DNA from: Nocardioides acrostichi
Lineage (GTDB): Bacteria; Actinomycetota; Actinomycetes; Propionibacteriales; Nocardioidaceae
Length of the DNA stretch: 64,000 nucleotides
Direction: 5' to 3'
Assembly: GCF_015319165.1 (NCBI RefSeq)
Contig: NZ_JADIVZ010000004.1
Location: 248,001-312,000, forward strand
Shown: one piece after another, positions 42,118-50,838 of the stretch
Layout: every line of letters begins with the position of its first letter
Numbering within the stretch: position 1 is the stretch's first letter
Program-made: the position numbers and the translations under genes
The notes under the pieces: generated by a model
Database searches by the model: none
Seen by the model: only the letters and a program-made list of their open reading frames with translations
What the model was told of the DNA's origin: nothing

Positions 42118-42884
42118 GGCAGCCACCCGCTCGCCTGCAGGCGCGCGGCGAGGAAGTCGACGTAGGCGGCGCGCAGAGCCTGCGGCGTCTCAGCGCCCGG
42201 CACCGGCTCCAGCCACTCGTCGGGCACCTCGCCCAGCACTTCGGCGAAGACGTCACGGTCGAGCTGCTGGCGCAGGTCGGCGTCGACAGCCGCGAGGGCC
42301 TCGTCGTGCACCACAGCGCGCAGCACGTGGTCGCTGGGATCCCACGGTTGCGCCGCGAAGCGCGCCGGATCACCGACTCCGCGGCCCCAGCCGTGGTGGA
42401 AGTAGAGGGAGGCGCCGTGGTCGATGACCCACAGGTCGCCGTGCCACACCAGGAGGTTCGGGTTGCGCCAGGAGCGGTCGACGTTGGCGCAGAAGGCGTC
42501 GAGCCACAGCACCCGCGCCGCCTCGTCGACGCCCGCCGGCAGGTCGCCGTCGTACCCGAAGGCGCCGGGCAGGAAGTCGATGCCGAGGTTGCGACCCACG
42601 CTCTTGGCGAGTAGATCCTGCACCTCCTCGTCGGCCTCGTAGCGAGCCAGATCGCGGGAGAGGTCGAGCACGACCAGCCGCGGCGTGCGCAGGCCCACTC
42701 GTCGTGCCAATGCGCTCACGATCACCTCGGCGACGAGCACTCGCAGCCCCTGACCGGCGCCGCGGAACTTGCAGACGTAGGTGCCCAGGTCGGCGCCCTC
42801 GACGATGCCGGGCAGCGAGCCACCCTCTCGCAGCGGGGTGACGTACCGCGTGACCGGCACCAGGGGCAACGACTCGGTGCTCAC
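42114..42884 (-). CDS. HipA-like kinase domain protein
   Basis: This 256-residue protein resembles HipA-family kinases lacking the N-terminal subdomain: GTYVCKFRGAGQGLRV (ATP-site Lys region), LVAEVIVSALARRVG, the catalytic NVDRSWRNPNLLVWHG and metal site LWVIDHGASLYFHHGW in parts. GTG 42884 overlaps the PPK2 stop. HipA kinases phosphorylate proteins such as GltX, but many HipA-like members have unknown targets. Its partner DUF3037 follows. A HipB-like HTH antitoxin is not encoded next to it, so a classical toxin-antitoxin role is not supported. Confidence 0.75.
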   Translation of the reverse strand: MSTESLPLVPVTRYVTPLREGGSLPGIVEGADLGTYVCKFRGAGQGLRVLVAEVIVSALARRVGLRTPRLVVLDLSRDLARYEADEEVQDLLAKSVGRNLGIDFLPGAFGYDGDLPAGVDEAARVLWLDAFCANVDRSWRNPNLLVWHGDLWVIDHGASLYFHHGWGRGVGDPARFAAQPWDPSDHVLRAVVHDEALAAVDADLRQQLDRDVFAEVLGEVPDEWLEPVPGAETPQALRAAYVDFLAARLQASGWLP

Positions 42885-43723
42885 GCCACCGGGGCCTCGT
42901 CGGTGAGCCGGGCCCGTTGCTCCTCGACGTCGAAGTCTGCGTCGGGCCAGGTCGGTCTCATCTGCGCGAGCGTGTCGCGCAGCAGCAGTCCGATGGCCAG
43001 GTTGCGGTACCACTTGCGGTCGGCCGGGACGACGTGCCACGGGGCGATCTCCGTGTTCGTCCGCTCCAGTGCGACCTCGTAGGCCTCACGATAGGCGGGC
43101 CACACCTGGCGCTCGTCGATGTCGCCCGGGTTGAACTTCCAGTGCTTGTCGGGCCGCTCCAAGCGCTCGAGCAGGCGCTCCTTCTGGGCGTCGGGCGACA
43201 CGTGCAGCATGCACTTGAGAATGTGCGTGCCCGACGCGACCACGTCGGCCTCGAACTCGTTGATCGCCTCGTAGCGGCGCTCGATCTCGTCGGCGTCCGC
43301 GAGATCGCGCACCTTGGCGATGAGCACGTCCTCGTAGTGGGAGCGGTCGAAGACTCCGATACGCCCCGGCGTCGGCAGCGCCTTGCGGATGCGCCAGAGG
43401 AAGTCGTGCCCGCGCTCCTCCTCCGTCGGCGCCTTGAACGCGGTGATGTCGACGCCTTGGGGATCGACGAGACCGACGGTGTGCCGCACGACTCCCCCCT
43501 TGCCTGAGGTGTCCATGCCTTGGAGCACGAGGAGGACGGCGCGCGAACCGCCACGTTGACCCTCGGCGAAGAGCCGCTCCTGGAGGTCGGAGAGGGTGCT
43601 GTCGAGGTCGGTCAGCGCCTCCTTGCCCTCGCTCTTGCCACCGTCGAAACCGGGTGTCGCTCGCGTGTCGTGAGAGGTGAGGTCGACGGACCCGACGGGG
43701 AGCCGCAGGTGCGCGCCGATCAT
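42881..43723 (-). CDS. polyphosphate kinase 2 family protein
   Basis: This 280-residue PPK2 has Walker A GMDTSGKGG, FDRSHYEDVLIAKV as the Walker B/lid region, and LERPDKHWKFNPGDIDER split in two. It transfers phosphate from polyphosphate to a nucleotide (ADP/GDP or AMP). The exact class is not assignable by eye. ATG 43723 was chosen at MIGAHLRL because it overlaps the upstream phosphoribosyltransferase stop (ATGA). It may feed nucleotides to, or salvage them with, the adjacent phosphoribosyltransferase. Confidence 0.85.
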   Translation of the reverse strand: MIGAHLRLPVGSVDLTSHDTRATPGFDGGKSEGKEALTDLDSTLSDLQERLFAEGQRGGSRAVLLVLQGMDTSGKGGVVRHTVGLVDPQGVDITAFKAPTEEERGHDFLWRIRKALPTPGRIGVFDRSHYEDVLIAKVRDLADADEIERRYEAINEFEADVVASGTHILKCMLHVSPDAQKERLLERLERPDKHWKFNPGDIDERQVWPAYREAYEVALERTNTEIAPWHVVPADRKWYRNLAIGLLLRDTLAQMRPTWPDADFDVEEQRARLTDEAPVA

Positions 43724-44220
43724 CGGGCCACCTCGCGCTCGTGGAGCAGCGAGGGCTGTGCCGACCACGGGAAATCGATCCACGCGTCGGTGTGCCGCCA
43801 CACGTAGTCGGGTTGCACGACCGACCAGGGCTTCTCGTAGATCACGGCCGTGCGCGCCTCCGCCACGTGCTCGTGGCAGTACTCGCGCACGGTCTCGAGC
43901 GTGTGCCCGGTGTCGGCGACGTCGTCGGCGATGAGCACCTTCAGACCGGCGAGATCGACCGCGTTCGGGGTGGGCGGCAACAACACCGGCATCTCGAGTC
44001 GCTCCTCGACGCCGGTGTAGAACTCGACATTGACCGCGGAGAGGTTCTTCACCTCCAAGGCGTACCCCAACCCCATCGCCAGCCCGAGGCCGCCGCGCGC
44101 GATAGCCAAGATGAGGTCAGGCTCGAAGCCGGAATCGACCACGGAGCGGCCGATGTCACGGACGGCCAGCCCGAACTGCTCGTAGCTGAGAACCTCACGG
44201 GGCGGTGCCGAGTCGCTCAT
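43720..44220 (-). CDS. phosphoribosyltransferase (xanthine/hypoxanthine-type)
   Basis: This 166-residue type I PRTase has the PRPP motif VLIADDVADTGHTL and DLILAIARGGLGLAMGL. The fold and length match purine phosphoribosyltransferases (xanthine/guanine, Gpt-like) used in base salvage. It starts the leftward operon with PPK2, HipA-like and DUF3037 genes. Seven bases separate its start from recX's end, so it is probably downstream of recA-recX in a long transcript. Base specificity is not determinable. Confidence 0.85.
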   Translation of the reverse strand: MSDSAPPREVLSYEQFGLAVRDIGRSVVDSGFEPDLILAIARGGLGLAMGLGYALEVKNLSAVNVEFYTGVEERLEMPVLLPPTPNAVDLAGLKVLIADDVADTGHTLETVREYCHEHVAEARTAVIYEKPWSVVQPDYVWRHTDAWIDFPWSAQPSLLHEREVAR

Positions 44221-44226
44221 GGCGAC

Positions 44227-44764
44227 CTAGTCTGGCAGGTGATCGAGCAACTCATCAGCCCCGGCCAGCTCCTCGCGGACGACCGTGTACGCCAGGCCGG
44301 CCGGGTAGCCCTTGCGGGCCAGCGCGCCCACGAGGCGCCGGGTGGCTGTGGTCGGTTCGACGCCCTGGAGGCCCCGCAGCTTCTTGCGGACCAGTTCGCG
44401 TGCGGCCTGCTCCTCATCGTGCGGATCGATCTCGTCGAGGGCGAGCTGGGCGACGTCGTCGTCGACGCCCTTGCGGCGCAGCTCGGTGGCCAGCGCCCGG
44501 CGAGCCAGCTTCTTGCCGGGCTGTCGCGAGGTCACCCAGGACCGGGCGAACGCCTCGTCGTCGACCAGCCCGACCTCCTCGAAGCGGTCGAGGAGGCGGG
44601 TCGCGACGTCCTCGGGCACGGCTTTGGCGCGCAGCTTGTCGGCGAGCTCGCTGCGGCTGCGAGCCCGACCCGTCAGCTGGTCGAGCAGGATGGTGCGAGC
44701 CACCTGCTCGGGATCGGCGTCGGGGTCGGCCTCGTGGTCGCGCGGCTCGCCGGTGAGCGGCGGA

Positions 44765-44775
<11 letters not shown>
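44227..44775 (-). CDS. recX: recombination regulator RecX
   Basis: This 182-residue protein has the RecX helical-repeat pattern: [42 protein letters not shown] in parts, and [19 protein letters not shown] 44775 overlaps the recA 3' end by 11 bases, which is the standard actinobacterial recA-recX arrangement. RecX binds RecA filaments and limits them. It is co-transcribed with recA. The acidic N-terminus ([12 protein letters not shown]) is typical. Confidence 0.9.
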
Positions 44776-45808
<1,033 letters not shown>

Positions 45809-45864
45809 GGGTCTCTCCGTCTTCTCGTCGAGGTCGTGCCTCGGGGGTCATCTCTCGTCGGGAG

Positions 45865-45887
45865 ACGCTAGACGCGACCACCGACAG
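45865..45887 (-). promoter_or_regulatory. PafBC/RecA-NDp type promoter element for recA
   Basis: Reading minus strand from 45887: CTGTCGGTG, then 8 bases, then TAGCGT (45870-45865). This matches the mycobacterial RecA-NDp/PafBC motif TTGTCRGTG-N8-TAnnnT except at the first base. It lies 57-79 bases upstream of the recA start, a sensible place for the LexA-independent DNA-damage promoter. Confidence 0.65.
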
Positions 45888-45957
45888 TGCGCCCGACACG
45901 GACGTCGGACTGTGGACGACACCCACCGGAAGGGCGTCTGTGGAGACGAACCTACTC

Positions 45958-45971
45958 CGAACAGGTGTTCG
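45958..45971. promoter_or_regulatory. LexA (SOS) box upstream of recA
   Basis: CGAACAGGTGTTCG has the actinobacterial SOS pattern CGAAC-N4-GTTCG with perfect half-sites. It is about 150 bases upstream of recA, distal to the PafBC-type element, as in the two recA promoters of mycobacteria. Confidence 0.75.
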
Positions 45972-46044
45972 AGGGGTGAACCGGGCACGGCGTGTCGTCC
46001 GAGAAGATCCACGGCCCGAACGGGCGGGTGACGGAGTCGAGTCG

Positions 46045-46737
46045 TCAGGAGACGGGCGTGAGGACGCCGGCCCACCGGCGGGACGCGAACTCGACCACCT
46101 CGAGCACACCGAGGCCCACCGAGGCAGCCAGCTCCGCCACACCGTCGACACCCACGACGGCCCACCGGAACGGCCGGCTGCGCGAGACACCGCCGACCTC
46201 GAGCGTCGCCCAACGGGCCGAGGAGGGAACCCCCGGCCCGGCCAGTTCGACGACGAGGCGACCACGCGCGTCGAGCAGCTCTCGGACGCGTCCGAGCAGA
46301 GCAGCGGGATCGCCACCGATGCCCACGTTGCCGTCGGCGAGCAACGCCGTCTGCCAGCGCCCCTCCCCGGGCACCTCGTCGAACACGTCGCGGTGCAGCG
46401 CCGAAGCCCCGCGCGCCCGCGACTGGTGCACGGCCTCCTCCACGACGTCGATGCCCAGGCTCAGGTGTCCGAGCTCGGCCAGTCGCGCAGCCAGCCGCCC
46501 CGGTCCGCAGCCGATGTCGATCGTCGTGCCCGAGCACAGCGCGAGCAGGGCGTCGTCGCCCGCGTCGGCCTCACGCGTCCAATCCGCGACCGGCAGCACC
46601 ATCGGCCCACCGTCGAGACCCTCCACCAGGCACTGCTCACCTCGCAGGGCACGCGAGAAGACGTCGGTGAACGACGCGTCGGCCGCCTCGCTCGAGAGCT
46701 CGTCGTCCAGATCGCCGTCGGCGCCGCCACACGTCAT
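46045..46737 (-). CDS. class I SAM-dependent methyltransferase
   Basis: This 230-residue protein has the SAM motif TIDIGCGPGRLAARLAELGH and the following acidic strand (LGIDVVEEAV). The N-terminal acidic helix (SSEAADASFTDVFSRALRG) precedes it. ATG 46737 overlaps the upstream DUF2064 gene stop (ATGA). It forms a glycosylation-type group with GT2, DUF2064 and a large membrane protein, so a methylated glycan or lipid product is likely. The acceptor is unknown. Confidence 0.82.
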   Translation of the reverse strand: MTCGGADGDLDDELSSEAADASFTDVFSRALRGEQCLVEGLDGGPMVLPVADWTREADAGDDALLALCSGTTIDIGCGPGRLAARLAELGHLSLGIDVVEEAVHQSRARGASALHRDVFDEVPGEGRWQTALLADGNVGIGGDPAALLGRVRELLDARGRLVVELAGPGVPSSARWATLEVGGVSRSRPFRWAVVGVDGVAELAASVGLGVLEVVEFASRRWAGVLTPVS

Positions 46738-47405
46738 GCGTGCACCCCCGCGTGTTCGCGTCGGGCCGCCCACGCGCGGGCGAAGAGGGTGCCGGGCGCC
46801 TGGCTCGCCACCAGGTCGGCGTCGGCGACCGTGTCGACATCGACCAGGGTGGGGCAGTCGCCCACCGAGAGACCGGCGCCGGCCAGTGCGGTGCGCGTGT
46901 CGACACCGGTCGAGGGGGTCGACATCGGCACCCCGGTCAGACACGCGGCGGCGGCGGGGTCGCGCAGCGCGAGCACCCACCAGCCGCCGTCTTCGGCCGG
47001 GCCCAGCACGGCGTCGTGGAGGTCGAGGCCCTCGACGACCTCGCGCAGCAGCGAAGGCGTGATGTGCGGGGTGTCCATGCCGACCTGGACGACGGGGCCG
47101 GGCCCCGATGCAGCCACATCGGCGTGGGCGCGGGCCAGCCGCTCGTCGAACCCGTCGCCGACCTGGGTGTGGAGGGTCCAGCCCTGCGTCGCAGCGAGGA
47201 GCTCGGCCCCGCGGACCGCGCCCGCCAGGTCGCCCTCGAGCGAGAGATGGCACTGCGCAGACCCGAAGGCCTCGGTGCAGCAACGCACCGTGTCGAGCAG
47301 GGCCGCCGCGGCCATGTCGGCAGCCACGTCGAGACCGACGTCGGCCCCCAGACGCGTCTTCACCCGCCCGGTGACCGGCGCCTTGGCTACCACGAGGGCC
47401 CTCAT
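46734..47405 (-). CDS. DUF2064/TIGR04282 family glycosyltransferase-like protein
   Basis: This 223-residue protein has LVVAKAPVTGRVKTRLG at the N-terminus and the DTPHITPSLL and GPAEDGGWWVLALRDP motifs of the TIGR04282/DUF2064 family. It has a nucleotidyltransferase/glycosyltransferase A-type fold. The family name derives from arsenosugar loci, but members occur in many sugar clusters, and no arsenic genes are here. ATG 47405 overlaps the GT2 stop (ATGA). Function is presumably sugar activation or transfer with the partner GT2. Confidence 0.8.
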   Translation of the reverse strand: MRALVVAKAPVTGRVKTRLGADVGLDVAADMAAAALLDTVRCCTEAFGSAQCHLSLEGDLAGAVRGAELLAATQGWTLHTQVGDGFDERLARAHADVAASGPGPVVQVGMDTPHITPSLLREVVEGLDLHDAVLGPAEDGGWWVLALRDPAAAACLTGVPMSTPSTGVDTRTALAGAGLSVGDCPTLVDVDTVADADLVASQAPGTLFARAWAARREHAGVHA

Positions 47406-48121
47406 CGCAGCACCCGGTAGAAGTCGCGGGCGGTGCGCAGCGTGCCCTTGACCGAACCCGACACCTTGGAACGGGTGCCCTCGGCTCGGGGGTGGTAGGC
47501 GACATCGCGCTCGCTCACCCGCCAGTCGGCGACCGTGAGTCGCTGGAGCAGCTCGACCGGGTAGCCGAAGCGACGGTCGCGCACGTCGAGCTCGAGCAGG
47601 GCCTCGCGACGGCACACCCGCATCGGGGCGATGTCGTGCGCACGCATGCGGATCCTCCGTCGTAGCCAGGCAACGATCAAAGCGTTACCCAGGCGGGCAT
47701 GCCAGGGCCACACCCGAGAGGAGACTGGACGACGCCGGCCGACGCCGATGTCCGCGCGGCCGCTGCGCACGTCGTCGAGGAGAGGGAGCAGCTCACTGGG
47801 GTCGAAGCTGCCGTCGCCGTCCATCACCGCGACGTAGTCGTGGGTCGAGGCCACCACCCCTGCGTGCACGGCCGCGCCGTAACCGGGGCGGGACTCGCTG
47901 ACCACGGTCGCGCCGAGCGCGCGCGCCACGCTGGCCGTGTCGTCGACCGAGCCGTTGTCGACGACGACCACGTGGAACTCCGGCGGGACGCGCGGCAGCA
48001 GGCCCATGAGGGCCGGCGCCTCGTCCTTGCACGGGAGCACCAGGTCGGCGACGGCCGGCGAGGAGTCGGGTCGGGGAGGGTCCGAGAGTTCAGACCTGGC
48101 GGGGGGAACCGAGTCAGGCAT
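47402..48121 (-). CDS. family 2 glycosyltransferase
   Basis: This 239-residue GT-A enzyme has ADLVLPCKDEAPAL, VVVDNGSVDDTASVA and the metal-binding DxD-type VMDGDGSFDP. It is short (about 240 residues) and lacks strong membrane segments, like dolichol-phosphate-type or small-sugar transferases. ATG 48121 was chosen at MPDSVPPARS. The membrane-protein gene diverges rightwards from near 48207. Its sugar and acceptor are not assignable. Confidence 0.82.
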   Translation of the reverse strand: MPDSVPPARSELSDPPRPDSSPAVADLVLPCKDEAPALMGLLPRVPPEFHVVVVDNGSVDDTASVARALGATVVSESRPGYGAAVHAGVVASTHDYVAVMDGDGSFDPSELLPLLDDVRSGRADIGVGRRRPVSSRVWPWHARLGNALIVAWLRRRIRMRAHDIAPMRVCRREALLELDVRDRRFGYPVELLQRLTVADWRVSERDVAYHPRAEGTRSKVSGSVKGTLRTARDFYRVLR

Positions 48122-48206
48122 GAACCGGGACGCTAGCCAGCGAGTCTGATGATCGCCTGAGTGGGGTCTGGGCCGGTTCTGGGTGTGCTGCCCTAGGGTC
48201 AGCGGC

Positions 48207-49598
48207 ATGCCCGGCCGTCTCCTTGCCCGGCGGACACCCTGGATCGGCCTCGGCGTGGCGCTCGTCCTGGTGGCCGCTGCCTTCGCGGTGCCGCCTCTCA
48301 CGGGGTGGCAGGTCTATGCGCGCGCCCCCCGGTCGGCGTCCGACCTCGGGGCGCCGCCCCTGCACGGCGTGTGGGATCCGAAGCTGTTCGGACCCGGCAC
48401 GATCCCGGCGATCCTCGTGGCCTGGGTGGGCTGGCGGTGGTTCGCCCGGTGGGTCGTCTCGGCCCGTTGGTGGCAGCTGCAGTCCGTCGGCTATGTGCTG
48501 GGCCTGATGTGGCTCTTCTCACTGGCGCTCGTCGACGGGCCCGAGGGACTCTCACGCGTGCTGGGGCACAGCTCCGAGTACCTGGAGAGCGCCCGCGACG
48601 TCGGCTCGATCGGCTCGTTGCTGCACCACTACGTCGACCGGATGCCCATCGACTCCCCCGGCGCCTGGCCCACCCAGCCGGCCGGGCACCCGCCGCTGGC
48701 GCTGCTCCTCTTCGTGGCGTTGGTGCGAGTGGGCCTCGGCGGGTCGCTGGCCGCCGGGTGCGTGGTCACGGTGATCGCGGCGCTCGTGGCGCCCTTGGTG
48801 CTCTCCACCGTGCGCACGCTCGGCGCCGAGGATCTCGCGCGCCGGGTCGCCCCGTTCCTGGTGCTCACCCCGGCCGCGGTGTTCATGGCAGTTTCCGCCG
48901 ATGCGGTCTTCTCGGCCGTCGCGGCCGGCGGCCTGGCGCTGCTGGCTCGTGGGGCCACGGCCCAGCGGCTCACGTGGGTCGGCTGGTCGGCAGCGGCCGG
49001 GCTGGTGCTCGGGGCCGGCGTGATGATGTCGTACGGCCTGCCGCTCATCGGACTGGTGTGCCTGGCCGTGCTGGTGACGGCGCGATCGTGGCGACCGCTG
49101 CCGGTCGCAGCGCTCGCGGCGCTCCTGGTCGTGATCGGCTTCGCCCTGGCTGGCTTCTCGTGGTGGGAGGCCTATCCCGTGCTGCACGACCGCTACTGGG
49201 CCGGCGTGGCCGCGGTCCGGCCGGCGGCGTACTGGATGTGGGGCGACCTCGCCCTGCTCGCCATCTCGGCGGGCCCCCTCGTCTACGCCGGCATCGCCGT
49301 GCTGGTGCCGCGTGTGCGCGGACTCGCCGGGGTGCACCACCTGCACCACGACCTGCGGCCTGCGTGGACACCGGCCGCGCGCGCCGTCGTGCTGCTCGCA
49401 GCGGCGGGCGTGCTCTGCGTCGTCGTGGCCGACGTCTCTCGGATGAGCAAGGCGGAGGTGGAGCGCATCTGGCTGCCGTTCATGCCCTGGATCACCCTCG
49501 CGGTGGCCCTGCTTCCCCAGAAGTGGCGGCGCTGGGGGCTGCTGGGTCAGCTGGTCTGGGCTCTGGCAGTGCAGCAGTTGTTCTACACGTCGTGGTAG
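48207..49598 (+). CDS. polytopic membrane protein, GT-C-like
   Basis: This 463-residue protein has about ten hydrophobic segments, starting at residues about 12-30. An outside loop with Asp/His/Trp patches (around DRMPIDSPGAWPTQPAGHPPLA in parts) lies after the third segment. The form, with large loop 1 and many TMs, fits GT-C mannosyl/arabinosyl transferases using lipid-linked sugars. No specific family was recognised. It diverges from the GT2/DUF2064/methyltransferase genes and likely acts with them at the membrane. Confidence 0.68.
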   Translation: MPGRLLARRTPWIGLGVALVLVAAAFAVPPLTGWQVYARAPRSASDLGAPPLHGVWDPKLFGPGTIPAILVAWVGWRWFARWVVSARWWQLQSVGYVLGLMWLFSLALVDGPEGLSRVLGHSSEYLESARDVGSIGSLLHHYVDRMPIDSPGAWPTQPAGHPPLALLLFVALVRVGLGGSLAAGCVVTVIAALVAPLVLSTVRTLGAEDLARRVAPFLVLTPAAVFMAVSADAVFSAVAAGGLALLARGATAQRLTWVGWSAAAGLVLGAGVMMSYGLPLIGLVCLAVLVTARSWRPLPVAALAALLVVIGFALAGFSWWEAYPVLHDRYWAGVAAVRPAAYWMWGDLALLAISAGPLVYAGIAVLVPRVRGLAGVHHLHHDLRPAWTPAARAVVLLAAAGVLCVVVADVSRMSKAEVERIWLPFMPWITLAVALLPQKWRRWGLLGQLVWALAVQQLFYTSW

Positions 49599-49614
49599 CG
49601 AGGGCGGCAGTTGT

Positions 49615-49784
49615 GGGTGCCGTTTGATCCCAAACGACGGCAAAATCCACGATCCGCGTGCAGTTTCCCACCAAACGTGGAGCCTGCCGCTGCCTCACGG
49701 GCGACCAGGCCCGAAACGCGACGTTTGGTCGAGAACTGCACTCGACAGTGGGACTTTACGCTCGATTGTGCCCAAACGACACCC
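49615..49784. repeat. 66-bp diverged inverted repeat
   Basis: The left arm (49615-49680) and right arm (49719-49784) are inverted copies of each other, both 66 bp, sharing GGGTG-n-CGTTTG, GTGCAGTT and CCAAACGT words, with a 38-bp middle. They fill the gap between the convergent GT-C-like and epimerase genes. They look like a decayed palindromic mobile or dispersed element, or a bidirectional terminator. No coding content. Confidence 0.7.
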
Positions 49785-49788
49785 AGTG

Positions 49789-50838
49789 TCACGCCCGCAG
49801 CGGGGCGGTGGCGAAGGCGGGCAGCCCGTCGTGGGGCAGCACGCTCGCGCTGAAGCCGAGCTCGACGCGCGCCCGCTCGGGCGAGGCGACGATGTGGCGC
49901 ACGTCGCCGAGGCGATAGCCGCCGGTGACCTCCGGGGCGATGCCCGCTCCCACGCCCTGCCCCACCATCTCGGCCACCTCACGGATGCCGATGGGGTGGC
50001 CACTGGCGACGTTGTAGGCACGGTGGTGCCCGGACGGCGCGGCCACGGCCGCGTCGATCGAGGCCAGGTTGGCGCGGGCGACGTCGGAGACGTGCACGAA
50101 GTCGCGCATCTGGGCGCCGTCCTCGTAGACCTGGGGCGACTCCCCCCGCTCGAGGGAGGAGCGGAACATCGCGGCGACGCCGGAGTACGGGGTGTCGCGG
50201 GGCATGTGCGGGCCGTAGACGTTGTGGTAGCGCAGCGAGATCGCGGCGGAGTCGGCCTGGCGCACCCACGCGGTGGCGTAGTGCTCCTGGGCCACCTTGC
50301 TGGCGGCGTAGCTCGACCGCGGGTCGAGCCGGGCGTCCTCGTCGACCAGCCCCCACCCCAGCGCGGTGCCGCAGGTCGGGCAGTGGTTGTCGAAGTCGCC
50401 GGCGTCGAGCGCCTCGCGGGAGCGCGGTGGCGGCACCACGTCGCCGTGCTCGGTACAGGTGTAGCGACCCTCGCCGTAGACCACCATGCTCGAGGCCTGC
50501 ACCAGGGTGCGGACGCCGGCCTCGTGCATGGCGACCAGCAGCCGGGCCGTGCCGAGGTCGTTGTGGGCGGCGTACTCGGGCAGGTCGGAGACCTTCACCC
50601 CGGCGCCGACCACGGCGGCCTGGTGGCACACGACGTCGACGCCACGCAGCAGCCCGGCCCACTCCTCGGAATCGGCCGAGCGCACGTCGAGCTGGTGGGT
50701 GCCCTCCGGCGCGGCGGCCTGCCCGTGCGCCATCGGCAGCATCAGGTCGACCGCGACCACCTCGTCTCCGCGCTCGCGCAACTGCTCGGCGATGGCGGTG
50801 CCGATGAACCCGGCCGAGCCGGTGAGCAGGATCTTCAT
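49789..50838 (-). CDS. NAD-dependent epimerase/dehydratase with CxxH-CxxC insert
   Basis: This 349-residue extended SDR has TGSAGFIGTAIAEQL, HQAAVVGAG, the catalytic SSM (116-118), YAASK (177-181) and VYGPHMPRDTPYSGV. Between the Ser and Tyr an insert places C128-x2-H131 and C153-x2-C156, a CxxH-CxxC pair that could bind zinc. Ordinary epimerases lack it. ATG 50838 overlaps the MTA phosphorylase stop (ATGA). It likely epimerises or dehydrates a nucleotide-linked sugar for the glycosyl genes. Sugar specificity is unknown. Confidence 0.83.
   Translation of the reverse strand: MKILLTGSAGFIGTAIAEQLRERGDEVVAVDLMLPMAHGQAAAPEGTHQLDVRSADSEEWAGLLRGVDVVCHQAAVVGAGVKVSDLPEYAAHNDLGTARLLVAMHEAGVRTLVQASSMVVYGEGRYTCTEHGDVVPPPRSREALDAGDFDNHCPTCGTALGWGLVDEDARLDPRSSYAASKVAQEHYATAWVRQADSAAISLRYHNVYGPHMPRDTPYSGVAAMFRSSLERGESPQVYEDGAQMRDFVHVSDVARANLASIDAAVAAPSGHHRAYNVASGHPIGIREVAEMVGQGVGAGIAPEVTGGYRLGDVRHIVASPERARVELGFSASVLPHDGLPAFATAPLRA

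Noticed and set aside
42114..42884. HipBA toxin-antitoxin module
   Set aside because: The kinase-like gene lacks a HipB-type HTH partner; its neighbour is DUF3037, so a classical module is not supported.
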